Shown: positions 15,492-23,628 of the stretch, piece after piece
Numbering within the stretch: position 1 is the stretch's first letter
Layout of the letters: each line of letters starts with the position of its first letter
Source of the DNA: Paenibacillus rubinfantis
GTDB lineage: Bacteria > Bacillota > Bacilli > Paenibacillales > Paenibacillaceae
Length of the DNA: 64,000 bases
Direction: 5' to 3'
Assembly (NCBI RefSeq): GCF_001486505.1
Contig: NZ_LN909065.1
Location: forward strand, 186,001-250,000
Notes under the pieces: model-generated
Seen by the model: the letters and a program-made list of their open reading frames with translations, nothing else
Databases searched by the model: none
Told to the model about the DNA's origin: nothing
Made by a program: the position numbers and the translations under genes

Positions 15492-16199
15492 TTATTTATC
15501 TTGTTGGAATAATTGAGGATACACGGTCTGCACGCCGCCAGCAAGATCCTGTTGCACTTTGCGGCTCCAGTCATCCGCCACAATTTCATAGCTGTCGGCT
15601 GCTACCCCGTCGATTGCAATTCGGGCAATATCTGCAGGACTAGCTTTAGGTGCTTTTACATTTGCCGTCATATCCGTGTCCATAAATGCCACATGTAACC
15701 CGGCTACTCTGATATTCTTCTCGGCCAGAGCCAAACGAAGTGTATTGGTCAAATTCCATTCGGCAGATTTTGCGGCAGGATATGCCGTTGCGCCCACACT
15801 AAACCAGGACAGGATGGAAAGGATATTGAGAATTGAACCGCCGCCGTTTTTTTCAATAATCGGAGCAAAAGTACGAATCATCGACAAAGTGCCAAAGAAG
15901 TGAGTTTCCATATCCAATCGAATCTGATCAAAATCGCCATCCAGTAAGGAAGCCCCCGAGTGGGATCCTGCATTGTTCACCAACAAAGTCAAATCAGGAA
16001 TAGCTTTCGCCGCTTCAGCTACCGATTGGGGATTCGTAATATCCAGTTGGACGGGGATCACTCCCGGTAATTGAATGGTTTTGGGATCTCTCGCACCGGC
16101 ATAAACTTTCGCCCCTCTAGAAAGAAGTTCATTTGCCAGGTGGTGACCCAACCCCCGGTTCGCACCCGAAACCAACGCAACTTGTTTTGTAATATCCAT
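15492..16199 (-). CDS. SDR family NAD(P)-dependent oxidoreductase
   Basis: This 235-residue short-chain dehydrogenase has the glycine-rich VALVSGANRGLGHHL motif, DITNPQSV, LLVNNAGSHSG and the catalytic segment SILSWFSVGATAYPAAKSAEWNLTNTLR with the Ser, Tyr and Lys of the active site. The ATG at 16199 follows AGGAGCTG; a start seven codons upstream is less likely. It is the first gene of a two-gene operon with the azoreductase. Three operator-like sites (16260, 16344, 16407) lie between it and the TetR gene, which strongly suggests control by that regulator. Substrate unknown. Confidence 0.9.
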   Translation of the reverse strand: MDITKQVALVSGANRGLGHHLANELLSRGAKVYAGARDPKTIQLPGVIPVQLDITNPQSVAEAAKAIPDLTLLVNNAGSHSGASLLDGDFDQIRLDMETHFFGTLSMIRTFAPIIEKNGGGSILNILSILSWFSVGATAYPAAKSAEWNLTNTLRLALAEKNIRVAGLHVAFMDTDMTANVKAPKASPADIARIAIDGVAADSYEIVADDWSRKVQQDLAGGVQTVYPQLFQQDK

Positions 16200-16259
16200 T
16201 GTTAAACAGCTCCTTTTCACATATTTAGGATGTATTGATATTATTTCCCTTTTCTTACT

Positions 16260-16273
16260 AGAACGATCGTTCT
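16260..16273. promoter_or_regulatory. TetR operator, perfect palindrome
   Basis: AGAACGATCGTTCT is a perfect 14-base palindrome with half-sites GAACG and CGTTC around a two-base centre. It lies 60 bases upstream of the SDR start, downstream of the main promoter, where bound repressor would block elongation or a second promoter. Confidence 0.75.
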
Positions 16274-16343
16274 TTATTGATTAAAAAAATATTCCTAATT
16301 AAGAAGTTGCTGCTCCCCCCTCTGCGATATCAACTTCATATCT

Positions 16344-16357
16344 AGAATGATCGTTCT
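16344..16357. promoter_or_regulatory. TetR operator, near-perfect palindrome
   Basis: AGAATGATCGTTCT repeats the previous site with one substitution. It lies 84 bases (eight helical turns) from the first operator, so cooperative binding or looping is possible. Confidence 0.7.
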
Positions 16358-16391
16358 CTAATATGCAACAGGAAGTTCAACCTCCTGGGTT

Positions 16392-16421
16392 ATCATACAC
16401 GATTTAAGAACGATCAGTCAA
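16392..16421 (-). promoter_or_regulatory. Promoter of the SDR/azoreductase operon with embedded TetR half-site
   Basis: On the minus strand -35 TTGACT and -10 TATGAT are separated by 18 bases; the half-site CGTTCT lies in the spacer (plus 16407-16412). The same arrangement recurs at the TetR gene's own promoter at 17082-17110. Confidence 0.7.
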
Positions 16422-16470
16422 CTATAAAAAAATGTCGTCCCTCTACTGGCGGTTTTCCTAACCTCTCAGA

Positions 16471-17055
16471 TCACAGGATAATGGACATGGCAACTTTAGC
16501 GGTATCCTCCAACACCTTGCGGTCTGTAGCTGTTTTAGCAAGCACATAAAGCCCATGTCTCGTCCCCACAAGGAATCTGGCCGTCTCACGGACATTCAGC
16601 TTTGCCTTTAATTTACCTGACTGCTGAGCACGCATCAGAAATTTATTAAAAGCCATCTCCATATCTAACGTATAAGCTTCGATCCGTGAGGAAATCGCCG
16701 AATCCACTGCCCCCAGTTCCATTGCGGTATTCGCGATAAAACAGCCTCTACGTCCCGTTTCGTTGCTTAAAGCCACATCGATCAAAGCATCGAAAAAACG
16801 ATGTAACCGTTCCCGAGGTTCCCCGTCCTCCTCAAGAATACGAAAAGCTCGGTCTTTCGTCACTTCCCGGAAGCGATCCAAACAGGTGAGGAACAATTGA
16901 CTTTTATCGCCAAACGTATCGTATAGGCTTCCCCTATGAACTCCGGTTCGATCGACCAAATCCTGAATGGACGTTCTCTCATACCCTTTCTCCCAGAACA
17001 ATTCCATAGCTTGTTGAAGTGCGGTCTCCTGATCAAATTCCCTAGGTCTCGCCAT
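16471..17055 (-). CDS. TetR/AcrR family repressor of the SDR/azoreductase operon
   Basis: This 194-residue regulator starts MARPREFDQETALQQAMELFWEKGYERTSIQDLVDRTGVHRGSLYDTFGDKSQLF, a canonical TetR helix-turn-helix, followed by a helical ligand-binding domain containing CFIANTAMELG with a conserved Cys. It is closely similar to the TetR protein at 35121-35696, which also neighbours an SDR gene. Operators with half-sites GAAYG are found at its own promoter and at the downstream operon, so autoregulation and repression of SDR and azoR are the simplest reading. The inducer is unknown. Confidence 0.92.
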   Translation of the reverse strand: MARPREFDQETALQQAMELFWEKGYERTSIQDLVDRTGVHRGSLYDTFGDKSQLFLTCLDRFREVTKDRAFRILEEDGEPRERLHRFFDALIDVALSNETGRRGCFIANTAMELGAVDSAISSRIEAYTLDMEMAFNKFLMRAQQSGKLKAKLNVRETARFLVGTRHGLYVLAKTATDRKVLEDTAKVAMSIIL

Positions 17056-17081
17056 TTTACAGCCTCCTCCTTTCTTCGTTT

Positions 17082-17110
17082 ATCATACTGGTTTAAGAAT
17101 GATTAGTAAA
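17082..17110 (-). promoter_or_regulatory. TetR autoregulated promoter
   Basis: On the minus strand -35 TTTACT and -10 TATGAT are 17 bases apart, with half-site CATTCT in the spacer eight bases from the -10. The position of the half-site is the same in the second TetR promoter at 35721-35749. Confidence 0.7.
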
Positions 17111-17198
17111 GAATGAGTGCTAATTTGCCAAGCACCTGTATATTCTTCTACGGACTTTCCTGGTTCACTTCTTTTTCCAATTGTGTTATCATATTTTA

Positions 17199-17312
17199 AA
17201 AGAGGCCGAGTGCGGCTAACACTCGGCTCAACAATTGGCTTGGATGGGATATCCCTTCTGAGTTTATGAGGAAAAACCCACCTTCGGCGCTAACCTTGGG
17301 GTGGGTTTTTTA
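17199..17312 (+). ncRNA. Candidate antitoxin RNA of a type I toxin-antitoxin locus
   Basis: A plus-strand promoter (TTCACT at 17164, TATCAT at 17187, 17-base spacer) would start a transcript of about 114 bases. It contains a stem of GCCGAGTG and CACTCGGC with loop CGGCTAA (17205-17227) and ends at the hairpin at 17272-17312, whose loop contains CGGCGCTAACC. The RNA is convergent with the toxin gene and overlaps the 3' end of its mRNA by about 35 bases at the shared terminator, as in txpA/RatA and related loci. No protein frame is evident. Function is inferred from the layout. Confidence 0.65.
17272..17312. terminator. Shared bidirectional terminator of toxin mRNA and antitoxin RNA
   Basis: AAACCCACC and GGTGGGTTT pair around a loop containing CGGCGCTAACC, with A/T runs on both flanks. 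It directly follows the toxin stop codon on the minus strand and would end the opposing RNA on the plus strand. Confidence 0.85.
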
Positions 17313-17405
17313 CTTTCTCTTGTTGTTCGAATTAATGTATGTTAGAAGTGCGAGGATGAACGATCCAAATAAAAACATGATCGTCAACGCATCTTTAACG
17401 TCCAT
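17310..17405 (-). CDS. Holin-like small membrane toxin (type I toxin-antitoxin)
   Basis: This 31-residue peptide begins MDVKDALTIMFLFGSFILAL, continues LTYINS and ends NNKRK. That is an acidic N-terminus, one membrane helix (about residues 7-24) and a basic tail, the layout of the putative holin-like toxins related to TxpA and BsrG. Family members insert in the cell's own membrane. The ribosome site AAAGGAGGTG is very strong, but it and the ATG lie inside a 14-position stem at 17403-17435. The mRNA would start near 17456 from tandem TATAAT boxes and end at the shared terminator. The convergent RNA at 17199-17312 is the likely antitoxin. Confidence 0.8.
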   Translation of the reverse strand: MDVKDALTIMFLFGSFILALLTYINSNNKRK

Positions 17406-17435
17406 GGCTTCACCTCCTTTTGAAGGGAAACCATG
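17403..17435 (-). promoter_or_regulatory. mRNA hairpin hiding the toxin ribosome site and start codon
   Basis: In the toxin mRNA CATGGTTTCCCTTC pairs with GGAGGTGAAGCCATG: 13 of 14 positions pair (including two G-U pairs) around an AAAAG loop. The whole Shine-Dalgarno sequence and the AUG are inside the stem. Such self-sequestering leaders are typical of type I toxin mRNAs. Confidence 0.75.
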
Positions 17436-17462
17436 ACCACCCAAGGTTCAATTGTCTTTCCT

Positions 17463-17490
17463 ATTATACCATTATATACCATAATAACAA
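17463..17490 (-). promoter_or_regulatory. Toxin mRNA promoter
   Basis: On the minus strand TTGTTA (plus 17485-17490) and TATAAT (17463-17468) are 16 bases apart; a second TATAAT lies eight bases upstream (17471-17476). Transcription would start about 50 bases before the toxin ATG. Confidence 0.65.
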
Positions 17491-17546
17491 AGAACAAATG
17501 TTCCGATCATTTAGGTCTCAAATGCCCGTAGTAGGTATACTAAGTG

Positions 17547-17837
17547 TTATTTGGAAATTTCTATCCCCCCATCCCCATCAAACACCTCCACCATCATCAA
17601 CGCCCCCATCCTAAACCCTTGCACAAAAGCTTCACTTGTTACCATTGAACTGGATTCACCGTTCAAATCCAAAATTTGCTCAAGAAGTTCGAAATCCCTT
17701 TCCGAAAACTTCTTCTTGGCTTCTTCCATTAGGTCGGAAATATGTCGATTAAGTGGCCGATAAGCAGGAGTTGCCGGAATCATGCGTTCTTCAGGCTTCA
17801 GGTTGCCGTAATAAAATTCTTCGATAATCCTCTTCAT
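17547..17837 (-). CDS. Small uncharacterised protein (possibly DUF6809-like)
   Basis: This 96-residue soluble protein begins KRIIEEFYYGNLKPEERMIP and has a helical middle (LNRHISDLMEEAKKKFSERDFELLEQILDLNGESSSMVTSEAFVQGFRMGALMMVEVF). Small proteins starting with an EExYYGN-like motif and ending with an FxxGFRxGxxLMxE helix occur widely in Bacillota and near mobile elements; I relate it to them from memory, with moderate confidence. Function unknown. It is alone, upstream of the toxin locus on the same strand, and has no obvious partner. Confidence 0.7.
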   Translation of the reverse strand: MKRIIEEFYYGNLKPEERMIPATPAYRPLNRHISDLMEEAKKKFSERDFELLEQILDLNGESSSMVTSEAFVQGFRMGALMMVEVFDGDGGIEISK

Positions 17838-18025
17838 GGAACTTCACCCTCTAATAGCTATGTAGGAAGCTAGCTGCGAACCTACTACCTCACCTTCCTC
17901 AAGACAAGTTTAAACCAAGCTATCCTAGTGAATACGATTTTATGCAGGATTCGCATATCTCTCAGAAGTTTGATCAGCACCTATGTTAAAATAGTTGCAT
18001 TAACCTACAAACCCGAGGTGAACCC

Positions 18026-18532
18026 ATGATCACAGTCAGACCGTTGGAACCCCAGGAGTTTGATTTCTTCACAGATATGCACTACGAATCGATTCATATC
18101 CCGAAGGGGAAGCCACCGAAGCATGAGCTATTAAATGAACCACATCTGAAGAAATATCACGAAGATTGGGGACGAAAAGGAGACCGAGCTATCGTCGCCC
18201 TGAAGGACGACCAGCTTGCGGGGGCGGCGTGGTACAGGGTGTTCGACGAGGCGAATCCAGGTTATGGTTACGTCGATAACGAGACACCGGAACTCGGAAT
18301 CGCCATACACCCGAATTTTCGAGGGATGGGAATCGGACGGCTCTTAATGAAGGAACTCATCCAACAGGCCGCACGTGATGGGTACCATTCGCTGTCTCTA
18401 AGTGTTGATCCTCAAAATGCTCCCGCCGTAGAGCTTTATCAGAAGTTAGGATTCATCTACTTCGGGATCTCTGGGACCTCTTGGACGATGAAACATGAAC
18501 TCATTCCTAAAACGAAACCCACGTCTTCATGA
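18026..18532 (+). CDS. GNAT family N-acetyltransferase
   Basis: This 168-residue enzyme shows the GNAT fold: ITVRPLEPQEFDFFTDMHYES at the start, the acetyl-CoA site in LGIAIHPNFRGMGIGRLLMKELIQQAARDGYHSLSLSVDPQNAPAVELYQKLGFIYFG (about residues 98-155, R-G-M-G-I-G loop) and a closing strand. Acceptor substrate unknown. GAGGTG precedes the ATG. The last codons form the left arm of the terminator and the TGA stop lies in its loop, an arrangement seen twice more in this window. Confidence 0.88.
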   Translation: MITVRPLEPQEFDFFTDMHYESIHIPKGKPPKHELLNEPHLKKYHEDWGRKGDRAIVALKDDQLAGAAWYRVFDEANPGYGYVDNETPELGIAIHPNFRGMGIGRLLMKELIQQAARDGYHSLSLSVDPQNAPAVELYQKLGFIYFGISGTSWTMKHELIPKTKPTSS

Positions 18533-18546
18533 TAAGACGTGGGTTT
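18515..18546. terminator. Bidirectional terminator containing the GNAT stop codon
   Basis: AAACCCACGTCTT pairs with AAGACGTGGGTTT around loop CATGAT, which contains the TGA stop of the GNAT gene. It also lies just after the stop of the convergent chitinase gene and has A/T flanks on both sides. Confidence 0.9.
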
Positions 18547-18557
18547 CTCTTGCTCCC

Positions 18558-20123
18558 TTATTTCAACTTCCACAAAGCCGGTACATTGGCAGGTTCCCAT
18601 CCTGGAAGGGAAGTATGGGCTTGAATACAGATATAAATGCTGCCATTGTAGGATACTTCATCGTTGATATTATAGGATACCCAGGCTTGCCAAGGTTGAG
18701 CATCACCCGGAGTGCCGGATGTCGACGTTGTCCCTTGCACGGTGGACCCTGCGGAGACGTTGCCGGCAGCGTCTTTCGCTGTAACGGTAAAGGTATACGT
18801 CGTGTTCGGCAACAAGCCGCTAATGGTTGCCTTGGTACTCGTCGCATTCAAATTGCCAGCACCATAAGAAATGGAATAGCCAACAACGCCCACATTATCA
18901 GTGGAAGCTGCCCACTCCAGTGTAATACTGTTTGTCGTAACCTCGGTTACCCGAAGTTGACTTGGAGCAGTTGGTGCCGTTGTGTCCGGTGTTGGATCTG
19001 GATCAGGATCCGGCCCTGGGTTCGACCCCAAACCGTCCAAATACGCCCGGTGGGAACGGGAGAATTCAAAATTTGCCGCCTTATCCCAGTTGATCGACCA
19101 GGTCATCAAGCCTTTGAAGCCAGGATACCCTTGCGGTTGTCGTAAAGTGTAGCTGCCGCCAAACGATTTACCATGGATCAGGTAATCCAATGCCTTGTGT
19201 ACGTTGGCTGGCGTCGTATAACCTCCCCCTGCTGCCGCTTGCGTGGCCGGAAGGCCGATGAGCAATTGGTCCTGACGGAGTGCCGGGAATTTATAGTTTG
19301 CATTGCCACCAACATCAAATCCTTGCAGCAGCATTTCCGCCATAGCCACTTGGAAGTCTGCCGTACCCTGAACATAAGTTTTGCCGTCAAGGGCCGTCAT
19401 CGGACCGGAGTTGTAATGCTGTACATGGAGATAGTCCAGTTGATCCCGTAAAGCGTAAATAACCGGTAGATAAGCGCCCCAAGGACCGCCATATGCCACA
19501 TAACCACCTTGAACGTAAGCCGTCTCCGGCGCCATGGTCAACATGAAGTCCGGACCATAGCTGTTCAGAATATCACGCACCCCGGAAATTAAATTTACGA
19601 TTCTTGGCGTCGTCGGATTTCGAAAATCCACATCTCCCCCGTTTAAGGATAATGAACTTCCTTCGAGGTCAATGTCGATCCCGTTAAACCCATAAGTATC
19701 GATGATGCTCTTCATCGTCTGAACAAAGGTTTGCCGAGCTTGCTCCGTAGACAGGTCCACGGTTCCATTAGCCCCGCCAATAGAAATGAGGACCTTTTTG
19801 CCTTTCCCTTGCAGTTCACGGATATCCGCTTTGAAGTCGTTAACGGTCGCATTATAGGGAGCAAACGCCATATTCCCGCTAGACGGTCCCCCAATCGGTT
19901 CGGCGAACGCAACCTGAATGACATCAAAATCCGGTGAGACTTCCCGCAGTCGAATATTACTGGACCCGTTATCGAAATTATGCCAATACCCAAAGATCTT
20001 ACGCTCTCCTGCAGCTCCGGCCGGCTTGCCATCCACATAAGCAAGTGTTGAAAAAAGCGGAACCACGAGAGCCATGGCAAGCAACCAAATCTTCGACTTC
20101 GATAAAAATCTAGCTTGGATCAT
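18558..20123 (-). CDS. Secreted GH18 chitinase with FnIII and CBM5/12 domains
   Basis: This 521-residue exoenzyme should hydrolyse chitin. After a signal peptide (about residues 1-38) comes a GH18 barrel with the DxxDxDxE motif (FNGIDIDLEG, catalytic Glu154), then a Pro/Asp/Thr linker (GPDPDPDPTPDTTAP), one fibronectin-III domain (about 385-470) and a C-terminal CBM5/12 chitin-binding module (QPWQAWVSYNINDEVSYNGSIYICIQAHTSLPGWEPANVPALWKL). The order resembles ChiD-type enzymes of bacilli. The start at 20123 has GAGGAGGAAT before it; a start 13 codons upstream is unlikely. An inverted repeat CGTTTC/GAAACG at 20151-20168 lies in the leader and could be a regulatory site. Confidence 0.93.
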   Translation of the reverse strand: MIQARFLSKSKIWLLAMALVVPLFSTLAYVDGKPAGAAGERKIFGYWHNFDNGSSNIRLREVSPDFDVIQVAFAEPIGGPSSGNMAFAPYNATVNDFKADIRELQGKGKKVLISIGGANGTVDLSTEQARQTFVQTMKSIIDTYGFNGIDIDLEGSSLSLNGGDVDFRNPTTPRIVNLISGVRDILNSYGPDFMLTMAPETAYVQGGYVAYGGPWGAYLPVIYALRDQLDYLHVQHYNSGPMTALDGKTYVQGTADFQVAMAEMLLQGFDVGGNANYKFPALRQDQLLIGLPATQAAAGGGYTTPANVHKALDYLIHGKSFGGSYTLRQPQGYPGFKGLMTWSINWDKAANFEFSRSHRAYLDGLGSNPGPDPDPDPTPDTTAPTAPSQLRVTEVTTNSITLEWAASTDNVGVVGYSISYGAGNLNATSTKATISGLLPNTTYTFTVTAKDAAGNVSAGSTVQGTTSTSGTPGDAQPWQAWVSYNINDEVSYNGSIYICIQAHTSLPGWEPANVPALWKLK

Positions 20124-20367
20124 AGATATTCCTCCTCGCAGTATAAATTTCGTTTCTCGCATGAAACGTTACAACGATGGGGCTATCCATTAACCTCCTT
20201 TGCTTGGATCGTCAATCTCGTAAATATCATGAAATGTGAGATTGCAACACATATCTTATTTTACATATTCCACCATATTTCCTGCTAGATTTTACACATT
20301 TATATATTTTTTGAGATTACAGAGCGAGCTAGGAATTGAGGAATTTAAGAGAAACTACATCTAGGAT

Positions 20368-20396
20368 TTGACAGTTTTGGGATTGTGATATAAAAT
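20368..20396 (+). promoter_or_regulatory. Sigma-A promoter of the structured RNA upstream of cgt
   Basis: TTGACA (20368-20373) and TAAAAT (20391-20396) with a 17-base spacer form one of the best promoters in the window. Transcription would begin near 20400. Confidence 0.75.
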
Positions 20397-20409
20397 GAAA
20401 GCGCATCCT
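20395..20409 (+). promoter_or_regulatory. Candidate cre site overlapping the transcription start
   Basis: ATGAAAGCGCATCCT fits the B. subtilis cre consensus WTGNAANCGNWNNCW at every defined position and covers the expected start of transcription, where CcpA binding represses. Carbon catabolite repression of a starch-degrading locus would make sense. Confidence 0.55.
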
Positions 20410-20540
20410 TAATTTGCCATAACATATGGTATAAGGATGGGTGTCGATCCCACAATTTGAGGGCGCTGCTTTCCTGATCTCTCCCTATCAGGAACAACCC
20501 CGTAATCTTCTAGTGAAGATTGCGGGGTTCTTTGTTTTTT
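20400..20540 (+). ncRNA. Structured small RNA or attenuator leader upstream of cgt
   Basis: A good promoter precedes about 140 bases of structured, apparently non-coding sequence. Helices seen: CATCCTTA with TAAGGATG (20404-20439), enclosing CCATA with TATGG; GGG with CCC around TGTCGAT (20439-20451); CCTGAT with ATCAGG around the C-rich loop CTCTCCCT (20473-20492); and a strong terminator (20496-20529: ACCCCGTAATCTTC with GAAGATTGCGGGGT) followed by TTTGTTTTTT. The UCUCCC loop could pair with ribosome-binding sites, as in C-rich small RNAs of Gram-positives. Alternatively it is an attenuating leader for the CGTase gene 105 bases downstream. It matches no riboswitch class I can recall. Confidence 0.6.
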
Positions 20541-20644
20541 GGCAGCGGGAAAGGAGGAACCGAAGGTTCATCAGCGGTTGGCTTAAAGTCAAATGAAGTC
20601 CGTGTGCAGAAACAGTCTAAAAAGCTGGAAAGGTGGTTTGATCT

Positions 20645-22804
20645 ATGAAACCGTTTTTAAAAAAATCCATTATCACCCTGCTCGCTTCCACCTGTCTCTT
20701 TACAGCATGGCTCATCCCCACCGTCGCCGTTCCTACGGCAAGCGCCGCTCCCGATACATCGGTTCTTAACAAACAAAACTTCTCTACCGATGTGATCTAT
20801 CAGATTGTGACCGATCGCTTCGCGGATGGAGATCCTTCCAACAACCCGTCCGGCGCGGCCTATTCGCCGGGCTGTACGAATCTGAAGCTGTACTGCGGCG
20901 GGGATTGGCGGGGAATTATCAACAAGATCAACGAGGGTTATTTTGCCGGTATGGGGGTCAGCGCCCTTTGGATTTCACAACCCGTGGAGAATATTTACAG
21001 CGTCATCAACTACTCCGGTGTGAACAACACGGCTTACCATGGCTATTGGGCCCGCGATTTCAAACGGACAAACCCGGCGTTTGGCAGCATGAGCGATTTT
21101 CAAGAGCTAATCAACACGGCTCATGCCCACAATATTAAGATCATTATTGACTTCGCGCCTAACCACACCTCCCCTGCTTCCGAGACCCAACCTTCCTTCG
21201 CCGAGAACGGTCAGTTGTACGATAATGGCAACTTGATTGCCGGCTACACGGGGGATACCAACGGAATCTTTCATCATAATCAAGGCACGAATTTCTCCTC
21301 GCTGGAGGATGGCATCTATCGGAATCTCTATGACTTGGCCGACATCAATCACCACAACAACGCGACAGATACCTACTTTAAAGAGGCGATCAAGCTTTGG
21401 CTGGATATGGGGATCGATGGCATCCGGGTGGATGCGGTGAAGCATATGCCGGAGGGGTGGCAGAAGAACTGGGTCGCTTCGATCACAGGGGATCAACCCG
21501 TGTTTACCTTTGGAGAATGGTTCCTAGGCGTTGGCGAAAATGATCCGAATAACATCCGCTTCGCCAATGAATCCGGGATGAGTCTGCTAGACTTCCAATT
21601 CGGGCAAAAGGTCCGGCAGGTCTTCCGCGACAATACGGATACGATGTACGGTTTGAATAGCATGTTGACCACTACCGCTGCCAACTACAAACATATTCAT
21701 GACCAAGTCACGTTTATCGACAACCATGATATGGATCGCTTTAAGCTCGGCAACAATGAGCGCCGTCTGGAGCAAGCGCTAGCCTTCACCCTGACGTCTC
21801 GCGGCGTTCCGGCCATCTATTACGGTACGGAGCAATATATGGCAGGGAACGGCGATCCGGACAACCGGGGTTATATGAGCGGCTTCTCGACTTCCACCAC
21901 CGCATATCAGGTCATCGGTAAGCTAGCGCCGCTTCGCAAGTCGAATCCGGCTCTGGCCTATGGAACCACGCAGGAACGCTGGATTAATGATGATGTATAT
22001 GTTTACGAACGCAAATTCGGAAACAGCTCAGCGCTTGTAGCGATTAACCGTAGCACGACTACCGCCGCCTCGATCACCGGCTTGCAGACCTCTCTTCCGG
22101 CCGGTACTTACGCTGATGAGTTAAGCGGACTGCTGAACGGCAGCAGCATTACGGTAAGTGCCGCCGGTACCGTGTCTGCCTTTAACCTGCCGGCAGGAGC
22201 GGTCGCCGTATGGCAATTTGCTGCGAACGATTCCGCACCGGTGATCGGTAATATCGGAACGGACCTGGGGAAAGCAGGCACAACACTGACGATTGATGGC
22301 CGAGGGTTTGGCAACGCGAGTGGGACCGTCTACTTCGGTACTACGGCAGTCACCGGTAACCAGATTGTGCAGTGGGAGGATACCCAGATTCAAGTGGAGG
22401 TTCCGGCGATCACCCCAGGACAATATAACATCAAAGTCCGCAACGCCTCCTCCGTGGACAGCAACAGCTATAGCAGCTTTAACCTTCTGACAGGGGATCA
22501 AGTCTCGGTCCGTTTCATCATAAACAGTGCTAGTACACAATTAGGCGAAAATGTCTACCTTACAGGCAACACGGCTGAACTCGGCAACTGGGATCCGAAC
22601 AAAGCGATAGGTCCGTTCTTTAATCAGATCATCACGACCTATCCAACCTGGTACTACGATGTTAGCGTGCCGGCTGGGACAACCCTGGAGTTCAAATTTA
22701 TCAAGAAGAACGGGGCGGTCGTTACCTGGGAAGGCGGCGCAAACCATAGCTTCACCACGCCAAGCAGCGGTGTCGGTACCGTCCAGGTTAACTGGCAGCC
22801 GTAA
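20645..22804 (+). CDS. cgt: Cyclodextrin glucanotransferase (GH13)
   Basis: This secreted 719-residue enzyme converts starch to cyclodextrins by intramolecular transglycosylation. A signal peptide ends near Ala35. The GH13 barrel has nucleophile Asp263 ([10 protein letters not shown]), acid/base Glu291 (FGEWFLG) and Asp362 ([10 protein letters not shown]). Each residue is offset by 34 from the classical Bacillus CGTase numbering 229/257/328, and Tyr229 (NLYDLAD) matches the central aromatic residue that favours cyclisation. A domain-C sandwich, an IPT/TIG domain (about 535-620) and a C-terminal CBM20 starch-binding domain (about 622-719, [23 protein letters not shown]) follow. The structured RNA with a cre-like box lies just upstream. 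Confidence 0.95.
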   Translation: MKPFLKKSIITLLASTCLFTAWLIPTVAVPTASAAPDTSVLNKQNFSTDVIYQIVTDRFADGDPSNNPSGAAYSPGCTNLKLYCGGDWRGIINKINEGYFAGMGVSALWISQPVENIYSVINYSGVNNTAYHGYWARDFKRTNPAFGSMSDFQELINTAHAHNIKIIIDFAPNHTSPASETQPSFAENGQLYDNGNLIAGYTGDTNGIFHHNQGTNFSSLEDGIYRNLYDLADINHHNNATDTYFKEAIKLWLDMGIDGIRVDAVKHMPEGWQKNWVASITGDQPVFTFGEWFLGVGENDPNNIRFANESGMSLLDFQFGQKVRQVFRDNTDTMYGLNSMLTTTAANYKHIHDQVTFIDNHDMDRFKLGNNERRLEQALAFTLTSRGVPAIYYGTEQYMAGNGDPDNRGYMSGFSTSTTAYQVIGKLAPLRKSNPALAYGTTQERWINDDVYVYERKFGNSSALVAINRSTTTAASITGLQTSLPAGTYADELSGLLNGSSITVSAAGTVSAFNLPAGAVAVWQFAANDSAPVIGNIGTDLGKAGTTLTIDGRGFGNASGTVYFGTTAVTGNQIVQWEDTQIQVEVPAITPGQYNIKVRNASSVDSNSYSSFNLLTGDQVSVRFIINSASTQLGENVYLTGNTAELGNWDPNKAIGPFFNQIITTYPTWYYDVSVPAGTTLEFKFIKKNGAVVTWEGGANHSFTTPSSGVGTVQVNWQP

Positions 22805-22836
22805 AGCTCCAGGTGGGTGACGGCCAATCTCCAAAA

Positions 22837-22880
22837 GAACCAGCCGGAGAGATATCCTCCTCGGCTGGTTCTTTCTTTTT
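22837..22880 (+). terminator. Terminator of cgt
   Basis: AGAACCAGCCG and CGGCTGGTTCT form a stem with an inner GAGGATATCCTC-like part, followed by TTCTTTTT. It begins 33 bases after the CGTase stop codon. Confidence 0.85.
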
Positions 22881-23012
22881 GGATATCACGCTGGAGCAAG
22901 AGTATCCTCTCCAGCAATGGAACAATTGCGGACCGAGTTAGGGTTGCCCAATGCCCCGCCGTTTGGGTTCCATCTCACCCTCGGACGACTTCTTCGCTGA
23001 GACTCCCAGCGT

Positions 23013-23582
23013 TCATTGCCCCCTCTCTCCCGCCGGCATCTGAAAATGACGCAGGAGTAAGGTATACAGCTGATCCACCATCTCCGATGGCGAAAACGGC
23101 ATGCCCTCCTCAACCCACCATTCCATCAGACTTACGGCAGCGGAAGTCAGAAACTGCACTTCCACCTCCCTGCTTACGGCAGATGGGATGCTATAACTGC
23201 TCAGAAAGTCCGTGATCCCTTGCCGCATGAAATCCATCATCCGTTCCCGGAAGATGGGATTCCCTTTTCCGGTCATTAAGATGGAATAAATCGCTGCATG
23301 GGCTCGTAGGAACTCGAACGATTGCAGCAGGAGCTGTCTGGACGAAACCGGCGTCATTTCCCCCTCCGGCAGACAACTCTCCGCCAACTGCTGCAAATAC
23401 GTCTCGATACACTGATCCCGCAAGTCGAACTTATCCGTAAAATGCAAATAGACCGTCCCACGGTTTACATTGGCACGATCAGCGATATCGTTGATGGTCA
23501 TTTTTTCGAACCCTTTCTCGCCGAGTAAGGAAACGAAAGCTTCCATGATCGCCTGACGCGATTTTTGAATTCTTCTGTCCAT
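23013..23582 (-). CDS. TetR/AcrR family transcriptional regulator
   Basis: This 189-residue regulator starts MDRRIQKSRQAIMEAFVSLLGEKGFEKMTINDIADRANVNRGTVYLHFTDKFDL, a canonical TetR DNA-binding domain (residues 1-60), followed by a helical domain ending EEGMPFSPSEMVDQLYTLLLRHFQ. The C-terminal part fits the TetR_C_33/YfiR-like group. It diverges from the ketopantoate-reductase-like gene, and three palindromic sites with half-sites GTTGAT/ATCAAC lie in the 178-base gap. It should repress itself and that gene; the inducer is unknown. Confidence 0.9.
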   Translation of the reverse strand: MDRRIQKSRQAIMEAFVSLLGEKGFEKMTINDIADRANVNRGTVYLHFTDKFDLRDQCIETYLQQLAESCLPEGEMTPVSSRQLLLQSFEFLRAHAAIYSILMTGKGNPIFRERMMDFMRQGITDFLSSYSIPSAVSREVEVQFLTSAAVSLMEWWVEEGMPFSPSEMVDQLYTLLLRHFQMPAGERGQ

Positions 23583-23628
23583 GCGGCCACCCCCTTATGC
23601 TTCAAAATGAACAAATTCCCATCCATCT

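Noticed and set aside
20151-20168. CGTTTC/GAAACG inverted repeat in the chitinase leader as a cre site
   Set aside because: Spacing does not fit the cre consensus; noted only as an unassigned inverted repeat.
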